NCBI RefSeq assembly: GCF_000015205.1
Contig: NC_008701.1
Span: 1,243,436 to 1,307,435, forward strand
Length of the DNA: 64,000 nucleotides
Source: Pyrobaculum islandicum DSM 4184
GTDB taxonomy: Archaea; Thermoproteota; Thermoprotei; Thermoproteales; Thermoproteaceae
Reading direction: 5' to 3'
Shown: in pieces, positions 55,496 through 64,000 of the stretch
How the letters are laid out: every line of letters starts with the position of its first letter
Numbering within the stretch: the first letter of the stretch is position 1
Made by a program: the position numbers and the translations under genes
The notes under the pieces: model-generated
What the model was told of the DNA's origin: nothing
The model's database searches: none
The model's input: the letters and a program-made list of their open reading frames with translations, nothing else

Positions 55496-56580
55496 TTTAC
55501 TCTCCTATCTAGGAATTTGTCTATTATGTCAGGCGGCGTTTTCTCTAGAACGTTTTTTAACAGTTTAGAGGCGTTCAACGCGTCTGACAGATCTACTAGC
55601 TCTACAGGCGAGTGGACATAGCGAGTTGGGATAGAGATAGCGGCGGCGGGCACGCCCTCGCGCCTAAAGGCTATAGCCATGGCGTCTGTAGTGCCGCCAT
55701 ATAGAACCTCTAGCTGGTGCGGGATGCCGGCCTCTCTGGCGATTCTCACAATGTGGTCTCTGAGACCTGGGTGAGCTATGAAGAGACCCCCGCGTCCGCC
55801 GTCGATGACCTTTATAGCGGGCCCCGCCCCCACCTTTGTCACATGTAGTCTCTCGCCTACGCCAGGCACGTCGGCCGCTATGGTGGTGTCTAAGGCGATG
55901 GCGTAATGAGGGTTAATTCTCTCGGCGGCGATTTGCGCACCGCGAAGCCCTACCTCTTCTTGTACTGTCGCCACGGCGTATAGAGTCGCGGGGAGATCGC
56001 CGAGTTGTCTCAGAGTATAGAGCATAACAGCCAAGCCTACTCTATCGTCAAAAGCCTTTCCAGTGACAACCCTTTCGTTAAGAATGGCGAACTCTCTGTC
56101 TAAAACTGCTACAGACCCTACAGAAAGTCCCATCTTTTCGACCTCCTCTCTGTTTCTAGCCCCCACGTCTATGTAGAGATCTTTCATCTCGGGGGCCTCC
56201 CTCTCTTTACCAGACGGAGTGACGTGCGGCGGCATAACGCCGATAACCCCCCTAACCCACCTACCGTCTAGAGTTTTAACCCAAACCCGCTGGCCGAGGA
56301 GAGTTACCTCGTTCCAACCGCCGATAGGCCTAAACCTTAGGAAGCCCTCCTTATCTATGTGGTCAACGACAAGCCCAATCTCGTCCATATGTGCCGCCAC
56401 CATAGCGCGGTAGCTAGAAGAACCCCTTTTGACACCTATTACATTCCCCCATCTATCTACTGTTACTTCATCTACATACGGCTCCATTTCTTTAATCACG
56501 AGCTCTCGAACTTCATCTTCAAAACCCGAAGGGCCTCTCGCCTCCGAAAGTTTTTTCAACAACGATATAAACTCTTCCAT
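55492..56580 (-). CDS. M42-family aminopeptidase (TET-type)
   Basis: 362 residues. MVAAHMDEIGLVVDHI (60-75) has His64 and Asp66 of the dinuclear site; GKAFDDRVGLAVML, TVQEEVGLRGAQIAA (Glu base and ligand) and IALDTTIAADVPG follow in order, and TRYVHSPVELVD near the C-terminus gives the last His. Members form large tetrahedral particles that trim peptides in the cytoplasm; specificity cannot be told. ATG 56580 lies 24 bases from a family-I right end (56583-56760), so the promoter has been rearranged or lies in the element. Confidence 0.9.
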   Translation of the reverse strand: MEEFISLLKKLSEARGPSGFEDEVRELVIKEMEPYVDEVTVDRWGNVIGVKRGSSSYRAMVAAHMDEIGLVVDHIDKEGFLRFRPIGGWNEVTLLGQRVWVKTLDGRWVRGVIGVMPPHVTPSGKEREAPEMKDLYIDVGARNREEVEKMGLSVGSVAVLDREFAILNERVVTGKAFDDRVGLAVMLYTLRQLGDLPATLYAVATVQEEVGLRGAQIAAERINPHYAIALDTTIAADVPGVGERLHVTKVGAGPAIKVIDGGRGGLFIAHPGLRDHIVRIAREAGIPHQLEVLYGGTTDAMAIAFRREGVPAAAISIPTRYVHSPVELVDLSDALNASKLLKNVLEKTPPDIIDKFLDRRVK

Positions 56581-56582
56581 AC

Positions 56583-56760
56583 GTCCCCCTACCTCTCTCT
56601 AGACCCCTCTCCGGGAGACTCAGGAACCTGTCTCGGATACACCGGGGCGAGAGGACGACTCACTTGGAGGTCGGCCGCCGGTCGTTTATATTGTAACAGT
56701 TTGGCGCCCCCGTCTGCTACCCCAGGGGCCAAGTAGATGTCGTTCATGTGGGAGGAGTAG
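56583..56760 (-). ncRNA. omega-RNA-like right end, family I copy i (solo)
   Basis: In minus orientation: CATGAACGACATCTACTTGG, GCAGACGGGGGCGCCAAACT, GTTACAA, GCGGCCGACCTCCAAGTGAG, GCCCCGGTGTATCCGAGACA and the end CCCGGAGAGGGGTCTAGAGA with AGGTAGGGGGAC. All blocks of copies b, c and d are present, but no tnpB gene. It starts right after a tnpB tail that has become the end of the thermonuclease-like gene. Confidence 0.7.
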
Positions 56761-57406
56761 TTAGGGGGTTAAAAGTTTGATGGCTCGGGGTGGACGAGTT
56801 GTTTTGTCTTCTCTATCAACTCGATCAAAGGCGACGGTAAAGTGCTTGAGCCAGCGCCAATATGGGTGCTCATCTGGCGGGATGTAGAGCGGTCTCTTCA
56901 CGAGGTCAGGTCTTACGAGTAGAAAAGCCTTCTGTACAGAGGCATACGCCGTGTAGTAGATGCCGCCGACCTCAAAGACGCGGCCACACCAGAGGTAGCC
57001 AAGTATACGCCCATATCTATCTCTCGGCTCTAGGTCGTCTACGTCTAAGTAATCTGTGCCACCGCACAAACCGATGAGGAAATATCTGGCCTCTGGGCCG
57101 TGCGGCTCGTCCCACTCCCAAGCGTCGTAACCCACAAGCCTAACTCTGCCCACGGACGTTTCCACAGTATCGCCATCAATTGCTCTCCACACGGCAACTC
57201 TTTGCGCATCTACGTCTGGCATCTCAACAACGACGACAGTCGCATTGATCGCCAGGTCTGAAAAAAGAGGTGATGTGAGACGAGAGGTTGAGATCTCCCC
57301 GCCCAAACACACGTGAACTGTAGATTTCCAACAGAGAGCCGCTTGGGAGCTCGAGATATGCCACAGGCACAAGCTGAACACCGCCGATAAACAACCTCCC
57401 GGCCAT
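56761..57406 (-). pseudogene. Thermonuclease (SNase)-like protein, frameshifted, with a tnpB tail
   Basis: The core (about 57210-56850) is a staphylococcal-nuclease-like OB fold: VWRAIDGDTVETSVGRVRLV, GYDAWEWDEPHGPEARYFL and DRYGRILGYLW, with the expected Arg, Glu and Arg. From 57406 another frame reads MAGRLFIGGVQLVPVAYLEL to SSHITSFF; a T6 run (about 57256-57261) separates it from the core frame, and T5 would join them. The end DREDKTTRPPRAIKLLTP is encoded by the 3' tail of a lost tnpB (GAAGACAAAACAAC). If the T6 is real, translation may begin at ATG 57222. Protein function: possible DNA/RNA nuclease. Confidence 0.65.
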
Positions 57407-57516
57407 GCTGTAAAAACCAGGAAAAAGTTGTCAAAGACCCCAACCCCCAGTCACCCCCTCCCAGAGGGCGGACTCAAGCTCTCGGGGGAGTTGTTGTAGG
57501 GTTGGTGTTTGAAAAA

Positions 57517-59505
57517 CTACCGGCCTTTAAACTGTGGCTTTTTCTTCTGTAGAAATGAAGAAACGCCTTCTATGACGTCTTCTGTGCTGAATAGTATGCC
57601 AAATTGTGTAGCCTCTAGCAACGTCGCGGCCCATATTGGGACTTCGATGCCGAAGTTTATTGCATATTTCGCCATGGCGAGGGCGAGAGGCGGTTTTTCA
57701 GCAAGCTTGTTGGCAAACGCCCTGAGTTCTTGTTCTAGTTTGTCCGGCGGCACCACTTTATTTACAAGGCCTAGTCTCTCTGCCTCTCTCGCCGGAATTC
57801 TATCGCCGGTGAATATAAGCTCCTTAGCTCTATCTCTCCCAATTAGCCTGGGCAATCTCTGCGTTCCCCCGGCGCCTGGGATAAACCCAAGGTTTATCTC
57901 TGGCTGGCCTAACTCTGCTGTTTCAGCCGCTATTCTAAAATCACAAGACATAGCAAGCTCTAGACCTCCGCCTAGGGTATACCCATTTAAGCCACATATT
58001 ACCGGCCTGTCTAAAAGCTCTATTCTCTCAAAGAGCATTTGTAACTTCCGAGATATTTTGAATATTGTTATAGGCGTGGCGCCCATAAAACTTGTGACGT
58101 CTGCGCCGGCGGAGAAGGCCCTCCCAGCGCCTGTGATAATTACAACTCTCACCTTGTCGTAATCCATCTGTTCAATTTCGTCAAGAACTTTCCACAGCTC
58201 TTCGATCATTTTTGGGTTTATGGCGTTGAGGCGTTCAGGCCTATTGAGAATAATCCAGGCGATGCCGGGCTCGTATCTCACGATGAGAGTCTCTAATTTC
58301 TTCTCTTCAGCCTTCACATATGTATAGAAGCCCTCCCCAGTCTTCTTACCAAGCTTACCCTTGGCGGCCATTTCTTTCAACAACGGGTCTGGCTCGTACT
58401 CCTCAAATCCCGTCTTCTGTCTCCACTCTTCTAGCGTCTTGACTATTGTGTCTATTCCTATTTCGTCTGCATATTCTAGAGGCCCTTTAGGCCAGTTTAA
58501 GCCAAGTCTCACAGCCTTGTCAATATCCTCTCTCGTAGCAATACCCTCTCTAAGAAGATAAGCAGCCTCATTTATGGCGGGAGCGAGTATATATACTATA
58601 TCTATTCTATCGCCTGCTGATTTCGGCACCTCGGGCCATTGGAACTTGCCTGGGGCTGGATATTTATAAAAGCCCTCTCCCGACTTAACGCCATACTTCT
58701 TCTGTTGACACTTCTCAAGAATAAGTGGACATGGATGAGATTTGAAACCACGTTTTAACATGGCGTCGCCTATGAAACAGATTACATCAATCCCTGTGTA
58801 ATCCATAAGAATAAAGGCGCCCATGGGAAGCCCAGCCTTATATATCAACGCAGAGTCCACCTCCTGTATTGTAGCCTCGCCACGGGCAACCATCCAACAC
58901 GCCGCCTCGTTTACTCTCGCTAGTATTCTATTTACTATAAAACCAGGGACGTCTCTATTTACCACTACAGTTTGTTTACCAAGCTTCTGCGCGTATTCTG
59001 CCACCTTCTTTACAGTTTCGTCACTGGTGTATTGCCCTTTGATCACTTCTACTAGCGGCATTAGTACTGGTGGGTTGAAGAAGTGCATTCCTACGACTTT
59101 TGTTTTTCTCTCTGGTTTTACTGCTTCTGCGATTTCTGTTATTGGTAGTGAAGATGTGTTTGTGGCTAGTATTGCCTCTGGCGGCGCGCAACGGTCAGCT
59201 TCGGCAAAAACTCTCTTCTTAACTTCAATATCCTCTACCACAGCCTCAACCATAAGCTCAACACCAACAACCGCACTACACACATCACCAACAACAGGCC
59301 TAATACGAGAGAGCACAGCCGAGGGGTCTTCCTTCAACTGGCCCTTCTCTGCTAGCTTCTTAAGAGACCACTCTATATTTTGGAGCGCGCGCTTTAGGTA
59401 TTCGTCAGCAACATCTACAAGCGCCACTTCGTAACCCGCCATAGCAAAAAGTTCAGCAATGCCGTGGCCCATTGTGCCAGCCCCGATTACTGCAACTTTG
59501 GGCAT
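57517..59505 (-). CDS. 3-hydroxyacyl-CoA dehydrogenase / enoyl-CoA hydratase fusion
   Basis: 662-residue bifunctional enzyme. The N-terminal NAD domain begins [20 protein letters not shown] (GxGxxG at 8-13); the dehydrogenase helical domain has GMHFFNPPVLMPLVEVI with the catalytic His and VNRDVPGFIVNRIL. The C-terminal crotonase domain (about 405-662) has RAFSAGADVTSF and NLGFIPGAGGTQRLPRLIGR with the two Glu region. It serves beta-oxidation and, in autotrophic Thermoproteales, could also act in the dicarboxylate/4-hydroxybutyrate cycle as crotonyl-CoA hydratase/3-hydroxybutyryl-CoA dehydrogenase. A paralogue starts at 63858. The promoter TATA is near 59530. Confidence 0.92.
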   Translation of the reverse strand: MPKVAVIGAGTMGHGIAELFAMAGYEVALVDVADEYLKRALQNIEWSLKKLAEKGQLKEDPSAVLSRIRPVVGDVCSAVVGVELMVEAVVEDIEVKKRVFAEADRCAPPEAILATNTSSLPITEIAEAVKPERKTKVVGMHFFNPPVLMPLVEVIKGQYTSDETVKKVAEYAQKLGKQTVVVNRDVPGFIVNRILARVNEAACWMVARGEATIQEVDSALIYKAGLPMGAFILMDYTGIDVICFIGDAMLKRGFKSHPCPLILEKCQQKKYGVKSGEGFYKYPAPGKFQWPEVPKSAGDRIDIVYILAPAINEAAYLLREGIATREDIDKAVRLGLNWPKGPLEYADEIGIDTIVKTLEEWRQKTGFEEYEPDPLLKEMAAKGKLGKKTGEGFYTYVKAEEKKLETLIVRYEPGIAWIILNRPERLNAINPKMIEELWKVLDEIEQMDYDKVRVVIITGAGRAFSAGADVTSFMGATPITIFKISRKLQMLFERIELLDRPVICGLNGYTLGGGLELAMSCDFRIAAETAELGQPEINLGFIPGAGGTQRLPRLIGRDRAKELIFTGDRIPAREAERLGLVNKVVPPDKLEQELRAFANKLAEKPPLALAMAKYAINFGIEVPIWAATLLEATQFGILFSTEDVIEGVSSFLQKKKPQFKGR

Positions 59506-59601
59506 ATGGTGTAGATTATGAATTTATTTAAACATACATACGTTTATAGTTGAAACCTAAGTTCATATAAAATTCTAAGATTTTATAAAAGGCTTAGTGT
59601 A

Positions 59602-61335
59602 TTAGGTGGAGACTTTTTGCAATTTTTTCAATTCTTCAGCTTTAAGTTCGCGTTTTAAGATCTTGCCCACTGCAGACTTAGGCAACTCGTCTCTAAACTC
59701 AACAACACGCGGTCTTTTATAATGGGCTAACTTATCTTCAGTCCACTTAATGATATCTTCGGGAGTGACCTTGCCTTTACACTCCTCTTTCAACACTATG
59801 AAGGCCTTTGGTATCTCTCCAGCTTCTGGATGTGGCACGCCTATGACCGCCGCCTCTTTCACACAGGGGTGTTGATACAACACTTCTTCAATTTCTCTGC
59901 TAAATACCGAGTAGCCCTTGTACTTAATCATGTCTTTTTTTCTATCGACTACATAGAAGTACCCCTCCTCATCCATATACCCCATATCTCCCGTCCTAAA
60001 CCAACGTAGTCCACAACACTGGAAGAATGCCTGGGCGTTTTCCTCAGGCCTATTGTGATAGCCTTTAAAGACTTGCGGCCCCGATATTACAATTTCGCCG
60101 ACTTGATTAGGCGGGAGAAGCTCTGGTTTGTCGGGGTCTGCAATAGCGGCGTAGGTGCTTGGTATGGGGAGGCCTATGGAGCCTACCTTCGCCTTGCCAT
60201 AGAGCGGGTTGAGATGTGTCACCACGGCCGTCTCCGTTAGGCCATACCCCTCTCTCAACACGGCGCCAGTTATTTGTTCAAACCGCTTGGCAACCTCTAC
60301 GGGTAAAGGCGCCGCGCCAGATATACAAAAGGCAAGGCTTTTCAAGTTGTATTTACCGACCTTTGGATGGTTGTTAATCATGTTGTAGAGCGTCGGCACG
60401 CCGTGTAACACATGGACGTTGTACTTTTGTATTAGCTTCATGAGTTGATCAATATCAGGTCTAGGCATCACCACTACAGTCGCGCCGTCGAAAATACCGT
60501 AATGCATCACAGTGACTTGTCCATATATGTGGTACCACGGCAGAAGACCCATAATCACCAGCCTGTTGACTCCCCTCTTTCGTCTAACTACGTCATATAG
60601 CGGCTTTAGCTGTTGTAAATTTGACGATATATTGCCATGGGTGATCTCCGCCCCCTTGGGCAGGCCAGTTGTGCCGCCGGTATACATCAACGCCGCGAGA
60701 TCCTCCAGCGGGTTTATGTTGGCGCGGTAAGACGTCGGGCTGTGGCTTAAGACTTCTCTATATGGCACAACCCGGCTGGAGTATTGAATCTTCGGCGGCT
60801 TAAGCTTCATCTTGGCTAGGGGCTTTATTAAGCTGGGCATATACTCTGTGATTTCGGCTACAACGACTTTCTCAAGTTGATACATCTTAACTGCCTCTTC
60901 AACGTTTTTGTATAACACATCTACAGTAAATAGAACTCTGGCGCCTGCGTCTTTAGCTTGCCAAGCGACCTCCCGCGGCGTATACATTGGATTCATCGGC
61001 GTCACTACTGCGCCGAGTTTTAACGCTCCGTAGTAGACTATGGGAAAGACGGGGGTGTTCGGCATATAAAGCGCTACTACATCGCCTTTGCCAATGCCCC
61101 ACTCTTTTAAAGCCGCGGCTACTCTATCGCTGTGCTCGCCTACGGTCTTATAAGGCACTTTGTTGCCGAAGTATATATATGCGACTACCTGCCCGTTTTC
61201 AGTTACTTGTTTATCTAGGTATGTAAAGAGGGGAGATGGCTTAATTTCAACATCAGCCGGCACCCCCTCGTCGTAGTTTTTTACCCATGGTTTGTTTTTA
61301 ACATATTTCTCAAATACCTCATATGTATCTGACAT
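59602..61335 (-). CDS. Acyl-CoA synthetase (AMP-forming)
   Basis: 577 residues of the ANL superfamily. Motif A3 is LMYTGGTTGLPKGAEITHGN (about 213-232), A5 REGYGLTETAVVTHLNP, A7/A8 WFRTGDMGYMDEEGYFYVVD and DRKKDMIKYKGYSVFSREIE, and A10 PKSAVGKILKREL with the catalytic Lys. It activates a fatty or aryl acid; the neighbouring beta-oxidation genes favour medium or long fatty acids. It is the second gene of the minus-strand pair with the dehydrogenase/hydratase 96 bases downstream, which has its own promoter-like AT-rich gap. The opposite strand gene at 61443 starts 107 bases away. Confidence 0.9.
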   Translation of the reverse strand: MSDTYEVFEKYVKNKPWVKNYDEGVPADVEIKPSPLFTYLDKQVTENGQVVAYIYFGNKVPYKTVGEHSDRVAAALKEWGIGKGDVVALYMPNTPVFPIVYYGALKLGAVVTPMNPMYTPREVAWQAKDAGARVLFTVDVLYKNVEEAVKMYQLEKVVVAEITEYMPSLIKPLAKMKLKPPKIQYSSRVVPYREVLSHSPTSYRANINPLEDLAALMYTGGTTGLPKGAEITHGNISSNLQQLKPLYDVVRRKRGVNRLVIMGLLPWYHIYGQVTVMHYGIFDGATVVVMPRPDIDQLMKLIQKYNVHVLHGVPTLYNMINNHPKVGKYNLKSLAFCISGAAPLPVEVAKRFEQITGAVLREGYGLTETAVVTHLNPLYGKAKVGSIGLPIPSTYAAIADPDKPELLPPNQVGEIVISGPQVFKGYHNRPEENAQAFFQCCGLRWFRTGDMGYMDEEGYFYVVDRKKDMIKYKGYSVFSREIEEVLYQHPCVKEAAVIGVPHPEAGEIPKAFIVLKEECKGKVTPEDIIKWTEDKLAHYKRPRVVEFRDELPKSAVGKILKRELKAEELKKLQKVST

Positions 61336-61442
61336 ATGTTAGTTTTATTTTCTATTTAAAAAGATGACTCAGCCATATCTAGATTACCTAGTTAGTTACA
61401 TGACAAAGTTAATATTTAAATAGTTGGTGCTGTTTGAGTTCC
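61336..61442. promoter_or_regulatory. Divergent promoter region of the fatty-acid genes
   Basis: AT-rich gap between the acyl-CoA synthetase (minus) and acyl-CoA dehydrogenase (plus). TATA-like words are AATATTTAAATAG at 61411-61423, about 25 bp before ATG 61443, and TTTTTAAATAG on the other strand about 25 bp before 61335. Coordinated control of the two operons is plausible, but no clear palindrome was seen. Confidence 0.55.
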
Positions 61443-62675
61443 ATGGTGTTCCCACTAGATTCGATACAAGACTTCTCTGTTGTGTTAACTCCAGAACACG
61501 AGATGTTTAGAAAAGCAGTGAGAGAGTTTGTAGAGAGAGAGGTTGCGCCTAGGGCTATGGAGATAGAGGAGAAGGACGAGGTGCCCCGCGATCTCTTGAA
61601 AAAGATAGCCGAGCAGGGGTTCTTTGGAATTGGAATTCCCGAGAAATATGGAGGCCAAGGGGGAGACCATAGGATGGCCGCTATTATGTCTGAAGAATTC
61701 TGCCGGGTGTTGCCCGGCCTCAGCGTATACTTTGGCACTAACGAGCTGTTTATAACGCCTATAATGTTGTTTGGGTCTGAGGAGCAGAGACAGAAATACA
61801 TCCCGCCGATTGCAAAGGGAGAGAAATTTGGCGCATTTGCGGTGACAGAGCCTTGTTGTGGCTCTGACGTAGCTGGCATACAGACGAGAGCTGAGAAAGT
61901 CGGCAATAAATGGGTTATAAACGGCAGAAAGGCGTTTATAAGTAGCTCAGACATAGCCGACTACTTTATTGTGTTGGCGCGTACCTATCCGCCGCCTGAT
62001 AAAAAACTTAGGTATCTAGGTTTGACGTTTTTCATTGTGGAGAGAGATACGCCGGGCTTTAAAGTAGAGCAGTGTTACCATAAGATGGGCCTCCACGGCG
62101 ACCACGCCTGTGAGCTTGTGTTTGAAAATGTGGAGGTGCCAGACGAAAATAGAGTGGGGGAGGAGGGCATGGGCTTTCTCTATGCGATGGAGACTTTTGA
62201 CAGGACGAGAATAGGCGTTGCAGCGCAGGCGGTCGGCATGGCGCAGGGCGCTTTTGAAAAAGCTTTTCAATATGTCCACCAGAGACAGGCGTTTGGCGTG
62301 CCAATTGCCTACTTCCAGGCGATACAGTTTAGCCTAGTGGAGATGATGGCTAAGATCTTTACAGCTCGGCTTCTGACGTATTTAGCTGCAAAACTAGCCG
62401 ACGAGAATAGAAAAGAGTTTACCTTCGTCGCCTCTCTTGCGAAATTCTACGCCACCGAGGTGGCAGAGGAGGTGATTTCAGAGGCTATAAATCTACACGG
62501 CGGCGTGGGAGTTATTAGAGAGACAGGCGTCGAGCGCTTCCTTAGAGATGTAAAAATTACACAGATATACGAAGGCGCAAATAACATACAGAAACTAGTG
62601 GCGTATCGTCAGTTGATAAGGATATTAAGAGAGAAGGGCCAGATACCAGAGGAAGTGGCCAAGTTGGTAACCTAA
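61443..62675 (+). CDS. Acyl-CoA dehydrogenase
   Basis: 410 residues from ATG 61443; an in-frame TTG at 61434 is less likely. It is a FAD enzyme of the first beta-oxidation step: LFGSEEQRQKYIPPIAKGEK, FAVTEPCCGSDVAGIQTRAE (FAD/substrate loop), VINGRKAFISSSDIAD, and QIYEGANNIQKLVAYRQLI near the C-terminus with the likely catalytic Glu. Electron transfer flavoprotein genes are not in the window. The thiolase gene starts one base after the stop codon, so they are one operon. Confidence 0.92.
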   Translation: MVFPLDSIQDFSVVLTPEHEMFRKAVREFVEREVAPRAMEIEEKDEVPRDLLKKIAEQGFFGIGIPEKYGGQGGDHRMAAIMSEEFCRVLPGLSVYFGTNELFITPIMLFGSEEQRQKYIPPIAKGEKFGAFAVTEPCCGSDVAGIQTRAEKVGNKWVINGRKAFISSSDIADYFIVLARTYPPPDKKLRYLGLTFFIVERDTPGFKVEQCYHKMGLHGDHACELVFENVEVPDENRVGEEGMGFLYAMETFDRTRIGVAAQAVGMAQGAFEKAFQYVHQRQAFGVPIAYFQAIQFSLVEMMAKIFTARLLTYLAAKLADENRKEFTFVASLAKFYATEVAEEVISEAINLHGGVGVIRETGVERFLRDVKITQIYEGANNIQKLVAYRQLIRILREKGQIPEEVAKLVT

Positions 62676-62676
62676 C

Positions 62677-63855
62677 ATGAGGAGAGTGGCCGTTGTAGGA
62701 GTTGGCGTTAGTAAGTTTGGCAATAGAGCAGACGTATCTCTGCCAGAGCTAGCCTGGGAATCTGTCAAAGAGGCTTTAGACGACGCGCGGCTGGGCGCCG
62801 AGGATATACAAGCGTTTGTAGTAGGCAACGTCGGCGGCTGGTCCTCTGAAGCTTTGCCTGCCGTTGTAATTGGCGAATACTGCGGCCTGGTGCCTAAAAG
62901 CGGCATAAGAGTAGAAGCCGCTTGTGCCACAGGCTCTGCGGCTGTTAGAACTGCATACCACATGGTGGCAAGCGGCGAGGCTGATATTGTAATGGCTATT
63001 GGAGTAGAGAAGATGAACGAATCGCCGACGCCGACTGTAGTTGAATTCATCGGCAGAGCCGGGAGCTACTTCTGGGAATTTGAAAACTTTGGCTTAACCT
63101 TCCCGGGGTATTACGCGCTATATGCCACAGCTTATATGCATAGATATGGCGCAACAGAGGAAGACCTCTGTAAAGTCGCTGTGAAGAACCACTACTACGG
63201 GTCGTTAAATCCAAAGGCTCAGTTTCAGAGAGCTATTACAGTAGAGGAATGTCTCAACTCTCGCTATGTCGCATGGCCGCTTAAACTATACGACAGTAGC
63301 CCCATCACAGACGGCTCATCTGCCGTTATTTTAGCAAGTGAAGAAGTGGCTAGAAAAATCACCGACACCCCAGTGTGGATAAAGGCAATAGGCTATGCCA
63401 ACGGCACTGCGAATTTAAGCAAGAGACTTGACTTTATAGGTCTAGAGGCGGCGCAAGTGGCGGCTCAAATGGCTTATAAAAAAGCCGGCATAGATCCAGA
63501 AAACCCGGTGAAGTATCTCGACGTTGCTGAGGTACACGACTGTTTTACAATAGCCGAAATTATGGCTTATGAAGACCTAGGTTTTGCAAAGAGAGGAGAG
63601 GGCTACAAATTAATACGCGAGGGGCAGACATATATAGGCGGTTTAATTCCAGTAAATGTAGACGGCGGGTTAAAAGCCAAGGGGCATCCAATAGGCGCAA
63701 CTGGCGTGTCTATGATTGCCGAACTTACTAAACAGTTGAGACAACAGGCAGATAAAGGACGCCAAGCGCCTATTAGAAAGGGCATGGCGCTTGCACATAA
63801 CATAGGCGGCACAGGCCACTACGCCTTTGTAACAATTCTTAGCCTAAGCCCGTGA
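62677..63855 (+). CDS. Thiolase family protein (SCP2-like acetyl-CoA acyltransferase)
   Basis: 392 residues. [20 protein letters not shown] has the nucleophilic Cys83; [20 protein letters not shown] and [20 protein letters not shown] supply the active-site histidines. The lack of the second conserved Cys (usual CGG motif; here [14 protein letters not shown]) is typical of archaeal SCP2-type thiolases, which often act in complex with a DUF35 partner. No DUF35 gene is within view. It would cleave 3-ketoacyl-CoA or, in reverse, condense acetyl-CoA. The operon continues into a dehydrogenase at 63858. Confidence 0.88.
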   Translation: MRRVAVVGVGVSKFGNRADVSLPELAWESVKEALDDARLGAEDIQAFVVGNVGGWSSEALPAVVIGEYCGLVPKSGIRVEAACATGSAAVRTAYHMVASGEADIVMAIGVEKMNESPTPTVVEFIGRAGSYFWEFENFGLTFPGYYALYATAYMHRYGATEEDLCKVAVKNHYYGSLNPKAQFQRAITVEECLNSRYVAWPLKLYDSSPITDGSSAVILASEEVARKITDTPVWIKAIGYANGTANLSKRLDFIGLEAAQVAAQMAYKKAGIDPENPVKYLDVAEVHDCFTIAEIMAYEDLGFAKRGEGYKLIREGQTYIGGLIPVNVDGGLKAKGHPIGATGVSMIAELTKQLRQQADKGRQAPIRKGMALAHNIGGTGHYAFVTILSLSP

Positions 63856-63857
63856 CT

Positions 63858-64000
63858 ATGCCGCGCGTAGCTGTAATCGGGGCTGGCACAATGGGCCACG
63901 GCATCGCTGAACTTTTTGCACTAGCAGGCTATGAAGTAAACCTAGTAGATATTTCACAAGATATATTAAACAAAGCGCTAAGAAATATAGAAGACTCGCT
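63858..64000 (+). CDS. 3-hydroxyacyl-CoA dehydrogenase (5' part)
   Basis: Runs off the window after 47 codons. The N-terminus [20 protein letters not shown] is nearly identical to that of the fusion enzyme at 59505, including GAGTMGHG, so the two are close paralogues. The start is 2 bases after the thiolase stop, giving an acyl-CoA dehydrogenase-thiolase-dehydrogenase operon. Whether a crotonase domain follows cannot be seen. Confidence 0.85.
   Translation, partial: MPRVAVIGAGTMGHGIAELFALAGYEVNLVDISQDILNKALRNIEDS

Noticed and set aside
1-64000. CRISPR arrays, rRNA genes, integrase att sites or a TnpA transposase
   Set aside because: No spaced direct repeats, rRNA-like sequence, tyrosine recombinase or Y1 transposase motif was seen; the only tRNA is uninterrupted with no duplicate 3' end nearby.

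Overview
The window reads as chromosomal DNA of a hyperthermophilic crenarchaeon of the order Thermoproteales, genus Pyrobaculum, with P. aerophilum or a close relative the best guess. This rests on PaREP1-type proteins, a probable CC1-like chromatin protein, leaderless genes with a TATA box about 25 bp ahead of the start, an archaeal initiator tRNA, an encapsulin fused to ferritin, and two 14-base G/C homopolymer tracts of the kind reported for P. aerophilum. No search was run; family names rest on recognisable motifs.

Layout. 1-4321 is a cobalamin (B12) block: cobT (partial), cobD, cobS, cbiB, cobA, and a cobY whose product carries a ParB/SerK-like C-terminal domain. 4336-4447 can fold as a three-way-junction RNA. 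4750-5750 is a frameshifted secreted protein. 5798-8645 holds a DUF4143 ATPase with twin palindromic operators, a broken HEPN/nucleotidyltransferase toxin-antitoxin pair, and a PaREP1 gene with a small upstream ORF. 8720-18619 is accessory DNA: panD, a polyferredoxin, membrane proteins and tRNA-iMet lie among intact and broken tnpB elements, their omega-RNA-like right ends and decayed small membrane proteins. 18607-24720 is mostly housekeeping: an ITPase, a methyltransferase, lysK, a wHTH/cupin pair, an SppA peptidase and a DHH phosphoesterase. 25153-27208 has an orphan ABC ATPase, a gene whose 3' end crosses a C14 tract, and a double KaiC-like ATPase. 27264-35188 is a type IV pilus/Tad-like secretion locus: two short FlaJ/TadB-TadC-like membrane proteins, a secretion ATPase, a pilin, and a divergent operon for a minor pilin and a 1167-residue adhesin-like pilin. 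35459-44698 has a DUF1646 transporter, an HtrA protease, a truncated surface protein and the ferritin-encapsulin fusion. 44780-56580 has thiDN, a folate cyclo-ligase homologue, a second broken tnpB family, an NTase module, CC1, a Nudix hydrolase, MscS and an M42 peptidase. 57517-64000 is a fatty-acid beta-oxidation cluster.

The main theme of the accessory parts is turnover of TnpB-only (IS1341-type) elements. At least two tnpB families occur as three long copies, several fragments, and many solo right ends that lack a nuclease gene. These ends cut into or extend neighbouring genes: a methyltransferase is split, and a surface protein, a Nudix hydrolase, a thermonuclease homologue and a small membrane protein get their last codons and stop from element sequence. 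No TnpA transposase, integrase, CRISPR array or rRNA was seen.
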